51,874 bases of DNA, from assembly GCA_964422725.1 (NCBI GenBank), contig CAYRCC010000012.1, positions 1-51,874 on the forward strand, read 5' to 3'. Below, one piece after another: positions 42,965 through 51,174 of this stretch (its first letter is position 1; the number at the start of each line of letters is the position of its first letter). This DNA comes from CAKSNH01 sp964422725 (GTDB lineage: Bacteria > Bacillota > Clostridia > UBA1381). A program made the translations under genes and the position numbers. A model generated the notes under the pieces. The model saw only the letters and a list, made by a program, of their open reading frames with translations, did not search any database and was not told the origin of the DNA.

Positions 42965-44000
42965 AATAACTTGTGCCGCCAGGGTCGGCAATGTCGGTTA
43001 TTGGGATATAGGAATTGCCGTCACTATCGACACTTTTTAAACAGATTATTCTTTTGCCGTTGCTTCTTTTGGATTTGTAATCAATTCCGAAATCTTTTAA
43101 TTCAAGTATATTTTGATTAAGTCTTTTTGACAAAACCATCGGAGAAATATCTTCACTTGTGTATTGTGCCAGCCTTTCCGCAAGTTCGGACGGAGTTCCT
43201 GAAAAATATTTTTCTTCTTTCATAAATTTTATAACTGACTGCACAATGTTTTCAAAAAGTATTTCAGGCTCTTCGATACTGTCTGAAATCAGTTCCCAAA
43301 TTTTACTTTCCGAATTGAAATTCAACTCTAATTCCCTGTATTCAATATCTCTCCCGGTACAATAAAGTGTCGCTCTTGTACTTGCTCGTTTTGACTTGGC
43401 AAGAACAAAACTTGAATCAGCACCGCCCGTAATTCCGGTAGTTCCCGATACCATATTCATCGGGTCATCATCTTTTTGCTTTCGCAAATGATGTATAAGA
43501 ATGATTGCAATTTTTAATTTGTCCGCAATATTTTTAAGAAAACTTATATCACGATAGTCACTTGCGTATGCATTGTCATTCGATATTGTGCGTATCTTTT
43601 GGAATGTATCAATTACAATTAGTTTTGTATTTGGATGATTGGAACAGAAATTTTCAATCTGTTCTTCAATTCCATAGCCGATACTTTCCGCCATTGTTGC
43701 AAAGTGAATACCGGGTGGGGCATCTTCCGTAATATCAAACAATCTGCTTTGAATTCTTGCGATGCTATCCTCTAAACAAAGATATAACACATCGCCTTGC
43801 TTGGTTTCATAATTCCAAAGGGTTTCACCTTTTGCGACCTTTAAACACAACATAAGTGCCAACCACGATTTGCCGATTTTAGGGCTTCCCGACAGGATAT
43901 GAAGTCCTTGCGTGATAAAACTCTCCACCACAAATTCCATCGGCGGAATATATGTGTTCATCAATACTTCACCGTTTACTGTTTTAAATGTTTTTGACAT
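42963..44000 (-). CDS. RepA/RecA-fold ATPase (replicative helicase-like)
   Basis: 345 aa, AAA_25/RepA type. Walker A GSPKIGKSW (residues about 38-46), Walker B KLIVIDTFQKIR, and IILIHHLRK as sensor. RSF1010-type RepA is a hexameric helicase; in such elements it allows replication after excision. The C-terminal 120 residues look like a winged-helix plus tail. AGGAGGTG precedes the ATG. A hairpin (42947-42964) overlaps its stop. Confidence 0.85.
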   Translation of the reverse strand: MSKTFKTVNGEVLMNTYIPPMEFVVESFITQGLHILSGSPKIGKSWLALMLCLKVAKGETLWNYETKQGDVLYLCLEDSIARIQSRLFDITEDAPPGIHFATMAESIGYGIEEQIENFCSNHPNTKLIVIDTFQKIRTISNDNAYASDYRDISFLKNIADKLKIAIILIHHLRKQKDDDPMNMVSGTTGITGGADSSFVLAKSKRASTRATLYCTGRDIEYRELELNFNSESKIWELISDSIEEPEILFENIVQSVIKFMKEEKYFSGTPSELAERLAQYTSEDISPMVLSKRLNQNILELKDFGIDYKSKRSNGKRIICLKSVDSDGNSYIPITDIADPGGTSY

Positions 44001-44132
44001 AATATCACCTCCTTTCGCATTACCGACAAAATTATTATAGACTTTTTGAATAAATTATGGTATCATAAATGTAATAAATAAATTTATGTAATGTTTTATT
44101 TATTATATTTTACTTTGAAAGTTGGTGATATA

Positions 44133-45356
44133 GTGTCTGTTCAAAATTTTAACAATAAAGAAATTAACTATATTTATCTTGAATGTCCGAAAAAAGAATA
44201 TTATTTTATATCAAATTTGACGGATTCTCACGAGTATGATTACATAAAACCCATAGGAGAATCTCTTGTTGAGTTTTTAAATGTTGATTTGGAAGGTTAC
44301 GAGGAAAGACTTAAAAGTCTGTATGAAATTGTTTATAAAACCGAAATAACAAGCATGCTCGAATTGGTTATTCCGTTTATGGAATTTATGGATTTGTATC
44401 TTTCAAAGTATGGAGTTTTCTTTTTGGATTATGTGTATATTCCAATCAAGAATGCTTTTGACGAGTTGGCTATGTATACGCAAAATAATATCCCTATATA
44501 TTTTCCGAAGAAAGTATATAGGGAGTGGTACTGTTGGCTTAAAGAATATTCCATGCTCAATAAACGGTACAGAAAATTTATTGACTATATATTCAATTTA
44601 AAGCGAAGCCGATTTGAAGATTTAAACAAAGCGATTCTAAAAGCATATAATGACTTTCCAGATATAAGCAGAACAAATCTTTTCCGTACTTTAACATCAG
44701 CACCGATGAAGGACGGCAAGTTCGATTTGGATTACATAAAAGAAATAAATGATTTGGATATAAGCGTTATGGATAAATCCGAGATGGTGTATGCTGAATC
44801 TGCGGATTTCAAACCTTTGTATGCCATTCAAATTCATTCACTTAATGAAGCGTTATTCTACGAATTCTCCGAACTTGTAAAAAACGGTTATCGAATAAAT
44901 CGCTGCAAAATGTGCGGGAAATATTTTCTTGCTATTACTGCTCGAAATGTGGAATATTGCAAGAATAAAAATGAAAGCGGTTATTCTTGTGCAAAACTTG
45001 CGTCTGCTACAAAATATAAGGAGTCGCTTAGTGATACATTTTTGAAAGAATATGCAAAAATCAATGAGAAGATGTATCAGCGATATTACAGGGTGAAAGA
45101 TGCCTCTCGTAACGAGGAATTAAGCGGAAAGGATATGACCTTTAGCGAATATGATGAATGGAGCCAAAAAGCGCAAAAAATCCGCAAAGATTATATCAAT
45201 AATCGTGATGCTGTCAGTAAAAATTTCAATCTTTCGTCAAAGCAAAAATACAGCAAAAAACAGTCCCTCGGCGAAAAGTTTATCGCTGATATCAAGGCTA
45301 TTCCGTATCCCGAAAAATCGAGCAAACGCAAATCCAAGGGGACTGTCATGGAGTGA
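44133..45356 (+). CDS. DUF6076-type zinc-motif protein
   Basis: 407 aa, the only plus-strand gene of the accessory region. Mostly helical N-terminal two thirds, then a zinc site C258-x2-C261, C276, C286 (RCKMCGKYF, then YCKN and YSCAK), and a basic C-terminus (KSSKRKSKG). It looks like the DUF6076 family, found near mobile elements in Clostridia and of unknown function; nucleic-acid binding is plausible. I prefer GTG 44133, because GAAAGTTGGTGAT before it matches the extended Shine-Dalgarno at 11 of 13 bases; the ATG at 44091 has none. Convergent with the AAA+ gene. Confidence 0.7.
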   Translation: MSVQNFNNKEINYIYLECPKKEYYFISNLTDSHEYDYIKPIGESLVEFLNVDLEGYEERLKSLYEIVYKTEITSMLELVIPFMEFMDLYLSKYGVFFLDYVYIPIKNAFDELAMYTQNNIPIYFPKKVYREWYCWLKEYSMLNKRYRKFIDYIFNLKRSRFEDLNKAILKAYNDFPDISRTNLFRTLTSAPMKDGKFDLDYIKEINDLDISVMDKSEMVYAESADFKPLYAIQIHSLNEALFYEFSELVKNGYRINRCKMCGKYFLAITARNVEYCKNKNESGYSCAKLASATKYKESLSDTFLKEYAKINEKMYQRYYRVKDASRNEELSGKDMTFSEYDEWSQKAQKIRKDYINNRDAVSKNFNLSSKQKYSKKQSLGEKFIADIKAIPYPEKSSKRKSKGTVME

Positions 45357-45381
45357 AAATTTAGTGTAAGGGGATATCCCC

Positions 45382-46482
45382 TCATTCAAATTTGAAATCT
45401 TTGGCTTTTATGGTTGATAAGTCAGTACCACTTGGATTATCTATATTGATCACTCGTCTTGCGTGATTCATAACCAAATCTTCATACAGATTTCTCACTA
45501 ATCTACCGTTTGCAAAATTCGTATCCTTCGATGAAATTTGCTGTTCAAAATACAAGTGGATTTTTTCTTTAGCCTCTTCATCCAAAGTATAGTCGTTGCT
45601 TTGGCACATTGAAAGCAATATATTGTCCATCTCTACCGAGTTATAGTCATCGAATTCTATGAATGTATTAAAACGAGATTTTAATCCGGGATTGGATTCA
45701 AAAAATTTATTCATAGGTTCGGTGTATCCTGCAACAATCACGACCAGATCATCTCTATAATCTTCCAATGCCTTTGTCAATTCCGTTAAGCACTCTCTGC
45801 CATAAGAATCGGAATGGTCATTTTCCGTGATACTATAGGCTTCATCGATAAACAAGACACCTCCTTTAGCTTGTTCAATTACTTTTTTGACCTTAAGTGC
45901 TGTTTGACCTTGGTATCCCGCAATGAGGTCAGTTCTTGAAACTTCAACAAAATGTCCTTTTGAAAGCAACCCAATTCTCTTATAAATTCCACCTACGATT
46001 CTTGCAACTGTTGTTTTTCCTGTTCCAGGGTTACCCGTGAATGCAAGGTGCAAGGTATTCTTTGTTGAGTGAAGATTTTTCTCTCTACGCAACTTTTGAA
46101 CCTTTTGATACACTATCAAGTCTTGAACTTTATTCTTTACTTTTTCCAAACCGATAAGGGCATCCAATTCATCTAACAACTCCTGGAGCGTTCTCTTATC
46201 TTCGTCCGCATCCGTGGTAGGTTTGCATATGCCCTGAATTGTGGAATAACCGTAAAATTCAATCAAACTGGAGTTAACAAGCTGTGCTGCTCGTTTAACC
46301 TCAATTTTGTATTTCGGATTGTCCACAGATTCAGATATTCTTTTAAGCAATGCAATGGTGGCCGACTTACTGTGTTCATCCACAATTGCTGTTGCCAACT
46401 TTGTAATTTCACCACAAGCATCTGTAACAGCATCCAATTTAGAAGCATTGTTAAGTAATGCTTGACCATACTTATCCATCAT
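45382..46482 (-). CDS. CbxX/CfxQ-type AAA+ ATPase
   Basis: 366 aa. Residues 1-90 are a helical domain with no match I know; 100-366 are a CbxX/SpoVK/EccA-type AAA+ module. Walker A GNPGTGKT (150-157), pore-loop GYQGQT (189-194), Walker B VLFIDEAY (209-216), arginine finger near R270 (GLKSRF), and a C-terminal lid. Relatives such as CbbX pull on peptide tails of partner proteins, and EccA serves type VII secretion. Last of four tightly packed genes (7 bases after the coiled-coil gene). ATG 46482 or 46479 may be used; AAGGTGAT serves both. Confidence 0.9.
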   Translation of the reverse strand: MMDKYGQALLNNASKLDAVTDACGEITKLATAIVDEHSKSATIALLKRISESVDNPKYKIEVKRAAQLVNSSLIEFYGYSTIQGICKPTTDADEDKRTLQELLDELDALIGLEKVKNKVQDLIVYQKVQKLRREKNLHSTKNTLHLAFTGNPGTGKTTVARIVGGIYKRIGLLSKGHFVEVSRTDLIAGYQGQTALKVKKVIEQAKGGVLFIDEAYSITENDHSDSYGRECLTELTKALEDYRDDLVVIVAGYTEPMNKFFESNPGLKSRFNTFIEFDDYNSVEMDNILLSMCQSNDYTLDEEAKEKIHLYFEQQISSKDTNFANGRLVRNLYEDLVMNHARRVINIDNPSGTDLSTIKAKDFKFE

Positions 46483-46489
46483 ATCACCT

Positions 46490-48067
46490 TCACACCAGAA
46501 GCAAAATTAACTCAATTATTGCCAAACCTGCAGTTCCTCCGGCAATCCAATATGCATATTTAACTTTCTTTGTTAAAGTTTCAATAGCTGCATTGGCAAT
46601 TCGTACCGTTTCTGCGATATTCTCATTTACTTCTTCCTTATTTTTCTGAATAGCGTCAGCAAGTTCCTCATCTCTTTTTTCACATTTTATGAGTTTAGAT
46701 GTATGTTCTTCGACATTGTTCCACATACCATCGACATCATCCAAATGAGAGATTCCGCTCAATTTATCGGTGTTAGCCCTGCATTTCTGTTCTACTCGGT
46801 TTATACGAGTTTGGTGTTCTCCGGCCTGTTTCCAAATCTCATCAACTTCCATCAAGTGATTAAGGGCAGATACCTCTTCTCTAAAAGTCTCCAATTTGGT
46901 AATTAGATTTCTGCTATCTACCGCATATTCTTCTGCCGCCGCCATTTTTTTAGACAGAGCATCAATAGAGTCGGTATGGTTCTTACTTGTTGTCGCAAGA
47001 CTATTTAATTCATTTTGCTGCGTTTGGATATTTGCATTGATTTTTTCGATATTCTTTTTGCAAATATCTAAGTCATCCCACATATTATCAATATCTTGCA
47101 GGTGAGTATAGCCACTCAAAACAGCAACAAAGGAATCTATTTCTTCTAAATGATTTTGCATCTGCAGAACATCCGCCTCGATATTTTGCAAAATATTTTC
47201 GACAGTTGTAAATTTCTCCGTTGCCTTGTTTATATCGTCCCACATAGCATCCACATCATCAATGTGAGTGAGTTTTTTTAATTGTTCTGTAAATGAATCT
47301 ATTTCCTTTATTACAGGAATCTGGCTATCCAACAAATTCGCATTGGATTCAAGTTTTTCAGATAAATCAGAAAAAAATTCTTTAAACGATTTTGCTTCAT
47401 TACGAAGAGTAAGAATATCTCTATTTACCTGATCTGACAAAGCCTTATTTTTATTATTAGCTGTTGCAATATCTTCTGTTGTTTTCTTGGAAAACTTCGT
47501 AATGCTATCTGACACTACTCTGATTTCGTTCTGTATACTCTTGCAATCATTCCAAATTTTGTCGATATCAGTTAGATGCTTATAACCTTCCAGTTTTTCC
47601 TTGAAAACTTTTAACGCGGCAACAATTTTTGAGATGTTTGCTACGTTCTTTTCTATTTCCGCTTGATGTGCATCCAATTTACTTTGCTGATTTGCAAGTT
47701 TTTCATTATGCTGTTTCAATGTTCCTTGTTGCACTCTGACATCATTGCTGGTTTTTTCTATGGCTTTAACATTGGCAACAATGCTTGTGATGTAATCCTT
47801 ATCAAGCACATCAAGTGCGTTATAAACTTCTCGGAACTCCTTAATTACCTTATTGTTTGTTGTATTAACAGCAATAAAATGCTCCTGGATAGTTTCAAGT
47901 CTTCTGTTCAACTCATATCCGGTTACCTTATGGTCACCAAGACCCAAAAATCCACCATCTGTTCGAACTTTATCGATTTCGAGTTCAGCCTCTGTTTTCT
48001 CTGAAAACTCCTTCAAACGATTTTTTGCCAAATCAAAGCTATGTCTTTTAATAGCTATCTCATTCAT
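46490..48067 (-). CDS. Tail-anchored coiled-coil protein with five H-x7-W motifs
   Basis: 525 aa, unknown family. Residues 1-100 form a mixed domain (FLGLGDHKVTGYELNRRLET), 100-500 long helices with heptads, and 505-525 a single C-terminal membrane helix. A short motif, H-[LI]-x-[DE]-[IV]-D-x-[IM]-W-x-[DNQ], occurs five times, with His at 164, 268, 322, 404 and 441 and Trp always 8 residues later. The repeats probably mark breaks between coiled-coil rods or binding sites. It would project into the cytoplasm from the membrane. Third gene of the operon, 11 bases after the 137-aa gene. Confidence 0.8.
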   Translation of the reverse strand: MNEIAIKRHSFDLAKNRLKEFSEKTEAELEIDKVRTDGGFLGLGDHKVTGYELNRRLETIQEHFIAVNTTNNKVIKEFREVYNALDVLDKDYITSIVANVKAIEKTSNDVRVQQGTLKQHNEKLANQQSKLDAHQAEIEKNVANISKIVAALKVFKEKLEGYKHLTDIDKIWNDCKSIQNEIRVVSDSITKFSKKTTEDIATANNKNKALSDQVNRDILTLRNEAKSFKEFFSDLSEKLESNANLLDSQIPVIKEIDSFTEQLKKLTHIDDVDAMWDDINKATEKFTTVENILQNIEADVLQMQNHLEEIDSFVAVLSGYTHLQDIDNMWDDLDICKKNIEKINANIQTQQNELNSLATTSKNHTDSIDALSKKMAAAEEYAVDSRNLITKLETFREEVSALNHLMEVDEIWKQAGEHQTRINRVEQKCRANTDKLSGISHLDDVDGMWNNVEEHTSKLIKCEKRDEELADAIQKNKEEVNENIAETVRIANAAIETLTKKVKYAYWIAGGTAGLAIIELILLLV

Positions 48068-48078
48068 AATTTACACTC

Positions 48079-48492
48079 CTACTTTAACAGGTCATCCAAT
48101 TCATCAGAAATCGAATCAATCTCCTTCATAACTGAAATAGATTCGTTATTGATAATAACCTCTTTATTTTCGTCCTTTGCGTTCGTATCATTTTCGTTTG
48201 AAAAGTCTTCTACAAAATCTTCCATAATGTTGCTGTATGCATCTTTCATGATAGAACCGGCTTCAGAATGTCTTTCATAAACAGCCTGCACACTTTCACT
48301 CTTCGCTTGATACATTTCCTCAACAACATTGCTGTTCTGAGATTTTTCTTTCTCTTGAGTGTTAGTTTCAAAATCAGCCTTTTTATCTACCGTTTGGGAT
48401 GTAGCAGTATTTGTTTTACCGTTTTTGCATAACCAGCAGACGACACCTGCCGCTAATCCGACTACTGAAACATAAATGAACCACTTTTTCAT
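48079..48492 (-). CDS. Small N-anchored protein sharing a tail with the 592-aa protein
   Basis: 137 aa. One membrane helix (residues 4-21) followed by a charged, probably disordered linker and, at 74-98, a motif nearly identical to residues 534-558 of the neighbouring 592-aa protein (RH-x-EA-x-SIMKDAY-x-NIMEDFVEDFS). Both also end in a D/E-L-D-D-[IL]-L tail. No enzyme motif. It is second in the operon, 14 bases after the large gene. Confidence 0.75.
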   Translation of the reverse strand: MKKWFIYVSVVGLAAGVVCWLCKNGKTNTATSQTVDKKADFETNTQEKEKSQNSNVVEEMYQAKSESVQAVYERHSEAGSIMKDAYSNIMEDFVEDFSNENDTNAKDENKEVIINNESISVMKEIDSISDELDDLLK

Positions 48493-48506
48493 TTTCGTTT
48501 TCCTCC

Positions 48507-50285
48507 TTACTCCAACCCTTCAAGTATATCATCTAAGTCAGTGCTTGATTTATTGCTTTCATTGATAATACTTACATCTTCTTCATCTAGTATTGGTGAA
48601 TATTCATTTTCGGAAAAATCTTCAACAAAATCCTCCATAATGTTTCCATATGCATCCTTCATAATAGAGGCCGCTTCTTGATGTCTTCCCGAAATATTAG
48701 ACTGGGCATTTTCTTTATCTCTATCGAGCAAAACTTCGTTTACAATTTGTATTTGGTGTTGCGTTTTTAAGATTTCATTTCCTTTTTCAATTTGGGCATC
48801 GAGATTCTCACGTTTCATGCTTTTTTCAATCTGTTTTTCTATGATGTTAATTGCTATTGCACCGATTATACCTGCAACAACGGCACCAAGGAAAATGCCC
48901 AGAATATTTGCCAAGCTACCAAGCAAAGGTATTTTTACAGCAAAAACAGGGATAGTCATCAAGCCTTTTTCAATCACTTCTCCAAGTAACATTGCGCCTA
49001 TACCCGTCATACCTGCTATAACGATTTTACCGACTTCCATTAAAAGCCTTCCAATAGGCTTACCTTTATTTGCAGGCTCCTTAATATACGCAATCGCATT
49101 CTTGAGAGAACTCCATCCTTGCTTCAACATAATCCACACTTTCTTAATCGTACCAACGATTGGTCCGATAATTGCTGTGGCAACAGTGGTAAACAATGTG
49201 TTTCCGGCATTGATGAGATGCTGTTTCATTTTTCCAATAAAAGAGTGGATGGCCTCTTTTAAACTATCCAACAGAGTATCCAAGGCTTTCTTGGATGACT
49301 TAAACCACTTGACGAGTTTAGCAATAATTTCTCTAACAAGTTCAGCCAACAATTGCATAAGGACTGCACGGAGTGCCTTTCCACCAATACGGAAAGCTTC
49401 TTCTTTTCGTGATTTTTTTCCGGCTTCGATAGACTTTTGCTCTGCTTCTTTTTTCTGTTTTTCGTATTCTTCGCGAGCCTCTGCATCCTTCTTGCGAAGT
49501 TCTTCCTCGTCTATATTAAAGCGTTCTGCCGCTTTCTTGCCATCTCTTTCACTATCCAGAAACTCAGACATCGTAGAATCGCCTTTAGACTGGTTGGCTG
49601 CAGAATCCATCAAATTAAGGTCTTTCTCACTGTTAGCAAATGCAATTTGCTCCTCACGAGTCATGTGTGCATTTGCTGCTGGGTCACGAATTATCTCACC
49701 TGCAGAAACAGTATGGTCCATATTTGTATTTGCAGCATTATTGCCAGTAGGTCTACCTTTATCAAAATCTGCACGAGCATCCTTGTTCAATACTTTCTTC
49801 CAAGAATCACTTCTTGTATCGTGTTTCTCCCATACTTGTTGCTCCTCGTTGTATCTATAATTACTTGTTTTGTGTTCAATATTAGGGTCCTTTTGAAAAT
49901 TACTTTGCCAATCGTCGTACCTCTGCTGATAATCAATTTCAGTATTATGCGTTGCAATCTTACCTTCTGCAAAATTTTCTGTAGTTTGGATATGAGCCTC
50001 TTTTCTCAAATCAAGATGAAGTCCTCTATTTTCTTTAATGAAATCCTCGCCTGCGGTAACTGCAATTTGGTTTAAAAATTGTTCCCACACAACATCCATG
50101 ATAACATTACCCAAGTTATCCGGATTTCCGATTTTTTCTTTTTCTTCTGCAAGAAACTGCATATCTGCAAGTTCTTCTTCCAATTGACTCTGGAGCTTTT
50201 CCTCCAACGCATCAAAATCAAATGATTCTGTCAAATCATCATTTAACTGTTGTTCTTTATCAAAAATAGCATTTTCCTTTACCAT
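48507..50285 (-). CDS. Multidomain membrane protein with HNH-like motif
   Basis: 592 aa, unknown family. Acidic helical N-terminus (1-90); a stretch at 145-240 with DKGRPTG, then D190-H191, N224-L225 and N231-x2-K234, in the order of an HNH-type metal nuclease (DH..., NL..., N-x2-K). A charged coiled coil (255-300), amphipathic helices (300-330), and three to four membrane segments (about 358-382, 417-436, 440-482) follow. The C-terminus carries the motif shared with the 137-aa protein and ends STDLDDILEGLE. First of the four-gene operon. The nuclease idea rests only on the motif; no second metal ligand is proven. AAAGGA precedes the ATG, which lies inside the methyltransferase remnant. Confidence 0.75.
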   Translation of the reverse strand: MVKENAIFDKEQQLNDDLTESFDFDALEEKLQSQLEEELADMQFLAEEKEKIGNPDNLGNVIMDVVWEQFLNQIAVTAGEDFIKENRGLHLDLRKEAHIQTTENFAEGKIATHNTEIDYQQRYDDWQSNFQKDPNIEHKTSNYRYNEEQQVWEKHDTRSDSWKKVLNKDARADFDKGRPTGNNAANTNMDHTVSAGEIIRDPAANAHMTREEQIAFANSEKDLNLMDSAANQSKGDSTMSEFLDSERDGKKAAERFNIDEEELRKKDAEAREEYEKQKKEAEQKSIEAGKKSRKEEAFRIGGKALRAVLMQLLAELVREIIAKLVKWFKSSKKALDTLLDSLKEAIHSFIGKMKQHLINAGNTLFTTVATAIIGPIVGTIKKVWIMLKQGWSSLKNAIAYIKEPANKGKPIGRLLMEVGKIVIAGMTGIGAMLLGEVIEKGLMTIPVFAVKIPLLGSLANILGIFLGAVVAGIIGAIAINIIEKQIEKSMKRENLDAQIEKGNEILKTQHQIQIVNEVLLDRDKENAQSNISGRHQEAASIMKDAYGNIMEDFVEDFSENEYSPILDEEDVSIINESNKSSTDLDDILEGLE

Positions 50286-50415
50286 AGTTTGTTATTCCTT
50301 TCAGCATATGATAGGAGGAGGTTGCACTGCCATCATCGCTTTTGGCTTTCATAGCTCCGCAAGCGATACCGCCCGGTCCGCAAAACAATTCACCTAGTTT
50401 ATAGACTTTATTCAT
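50260..50415 (-). pseudogene. Truncated N-terminus of a cytosine-5 DNA methyltransferase
   Basis: A 51-codon frame starting MNKVYKLGELFCGPGGIACG, which is the AdoMet-binding motif I of C5 DNA methyltransferases (F-C-G-P-G-G near residues 11-16). After about residue 29 the sequence stops looking like a methyltransferase and runs into the ribosome site and first codons of the 592-aa gene, ending at a TGA. It has its own GGAGC site and follows the XRE gene by 18 bases. A functional enzyme would need over 300 residues, so this is a remnant. Confidence 0.75.
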
Positions 50416-50433
50416 ATATCTGCTCCATTCGGT

Positions 50434-50637
50434 TTAATTCTCAACAAATTCCATAATGTCGTTCATATCACAATCCAATGCTTTGCATATCTTACCTATG
50501 GTTTCGGTTGTAATATTTTGGTCTTTACGAAGCTTTAACATTGTGTGATTTGTAAGTTCTGCCGCTTGTTGCAGGTCTTTTTTTCTCATCCCTTTATCAA
50601 GAAGCAGGTGCCACAGTTTTGTATAAGTAACTGTCAT
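50434..50637 (-). CDS. XRE/Cro-CI family small regulator
   Basis: 67 aa, essentially one helix-turn-helix (LLDKGMRKKDLQQAAELTNHTMLKL) with the ITTETIGKICKALDCDMNDIMEF end typical of HTH_26 proteins that stand in front of DNA methyltransferase genes. It probably controls its own promoter and whatever lies downstream, now the four-gene operon. GAAGGGAT precedes the ATG. Confidence 0.9.
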   Translation of the reverse strand: MTVTYTKLWHLLLDKGMRKKDLQQAAELTNHTMLKLRKDQNITTETIGKICKALDCDMNDIMEFVEN

Positions 50638-50682
50638 TTATTTCATCCCTTCACAGAAAATCATTCTTTATTTACTGATAAA

Positions 50683-50711
50683 ATTATATCACATAGAGGT
50701 CGAATAGTCAA
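50683..50711 (-). promoter_or_regulatory. Promoter of the XRE gene with repeated TTCGAC sites
   Basis: TTGACT (50711-50706), 17-bp spacer, TATAAT (50688-50683). TTCGAC occurs twice on the minus strand, at 50704-50699 inside the spacer and at 50724-50719 just upstream of -35, exactly 20 bp apart, a possible operator pair for the XRE protein. Confidence 0.8.
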
Positions 50712-50756
50712 TGAAATTGTCGAAAAATCAATATTTTTATTGCAAGTTTTTTGCGC

Positions 50757-50790
50757 ATAAAAAAGTTGCAAGTCTATTGACTCACAACTT
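50757..50790 (-). terminator. Terminator after the Spx/ArsC-like gene
   Basis: Arms AAGTTGCAAGTC (50763-50774) and GACTCACAACTT (50779-50790), one mismatch, followed by a T-run on the minus strand. Confidence 0.8.
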
Positions 50791-50798
50791 ATAATTTT

Positions 50799-51149
50799 TT
50801 ATAATATTTCAATCCACTCTTTTTCTTTAAATCCAACAAAAACAAAATCATCGCCGACTAAAAGCGGGCGCTTAACCAACATTCCGTCGGTTGCAAGAAG
50901 TTTTAATTGTTCGTCCTCGCTCATTTTAGGAAGTTTGTCTTTTAAGTTCATTGACTTATATAAAAGCCCCGATGTATTAAAGAATTTTTTGAGTGGCAGT
51001 CCGCTGATTTTGTGCCAGTCGAATAATTCCTCAAACGTGGGATTGTTTTCTTTTATGTCACGAAGTTCATATTCGATTTTGTTGTCATCAAGCCACTTTT
51101 TCTCGTTTTGACAGGTTGTGCATTTTGGGTAACATATAAATTTTAGCAT
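50799..51149 (-). CDS. ArsC/Spx family thioredoxin-fold protein
   Basis: 116 aa. Begins MLKFICYPKCTTCQNEKKWL, with the CxxC redox motif (C10, C13) of the Spx/YffB side of the family, and PLKKFFNTSGLLYKS and TDGMLVKRPLLVGDDFVFVGF later. It could be a Spx-like regulator or an arsenate reductase-like enzyme; YffB-type uncharacterised proteins are as likely. Its terminator and the XRE promoter separate it from the accessory operon. Confidence 0.9.
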   Translation of the reverse strand: MLKFICYPKCTTCQNEKKWLDDNKIEYELRDIKENNPTFEELFDWHKISGLPLKKFFNTSGLLYKSMNLKDKLPKMSEDEQLKLLATDGMLVKRPLLVGDDFVFVGFKEKEWIEIL

Positions 51150-51174
51150 AGGTTTCTCCTTTTAGTTTATTTTA

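Noticed and set aside
45367..45384. Palindrome AGGGGATATCCCCT between the DUF6076 and AAA+ genes
   Set aside because: Short, no T-run on either side, overlaps gene ends; too little to call a terminator or site.
48817..49860. 347-aa open frame on the plus strand opposite the 592-aa gene
   Set aside because: Antisense shadow: the minus-strand frame has the ribosome site, operon spacing and shared tail; the plus frame is a hydrophobic run without a ribosome site.
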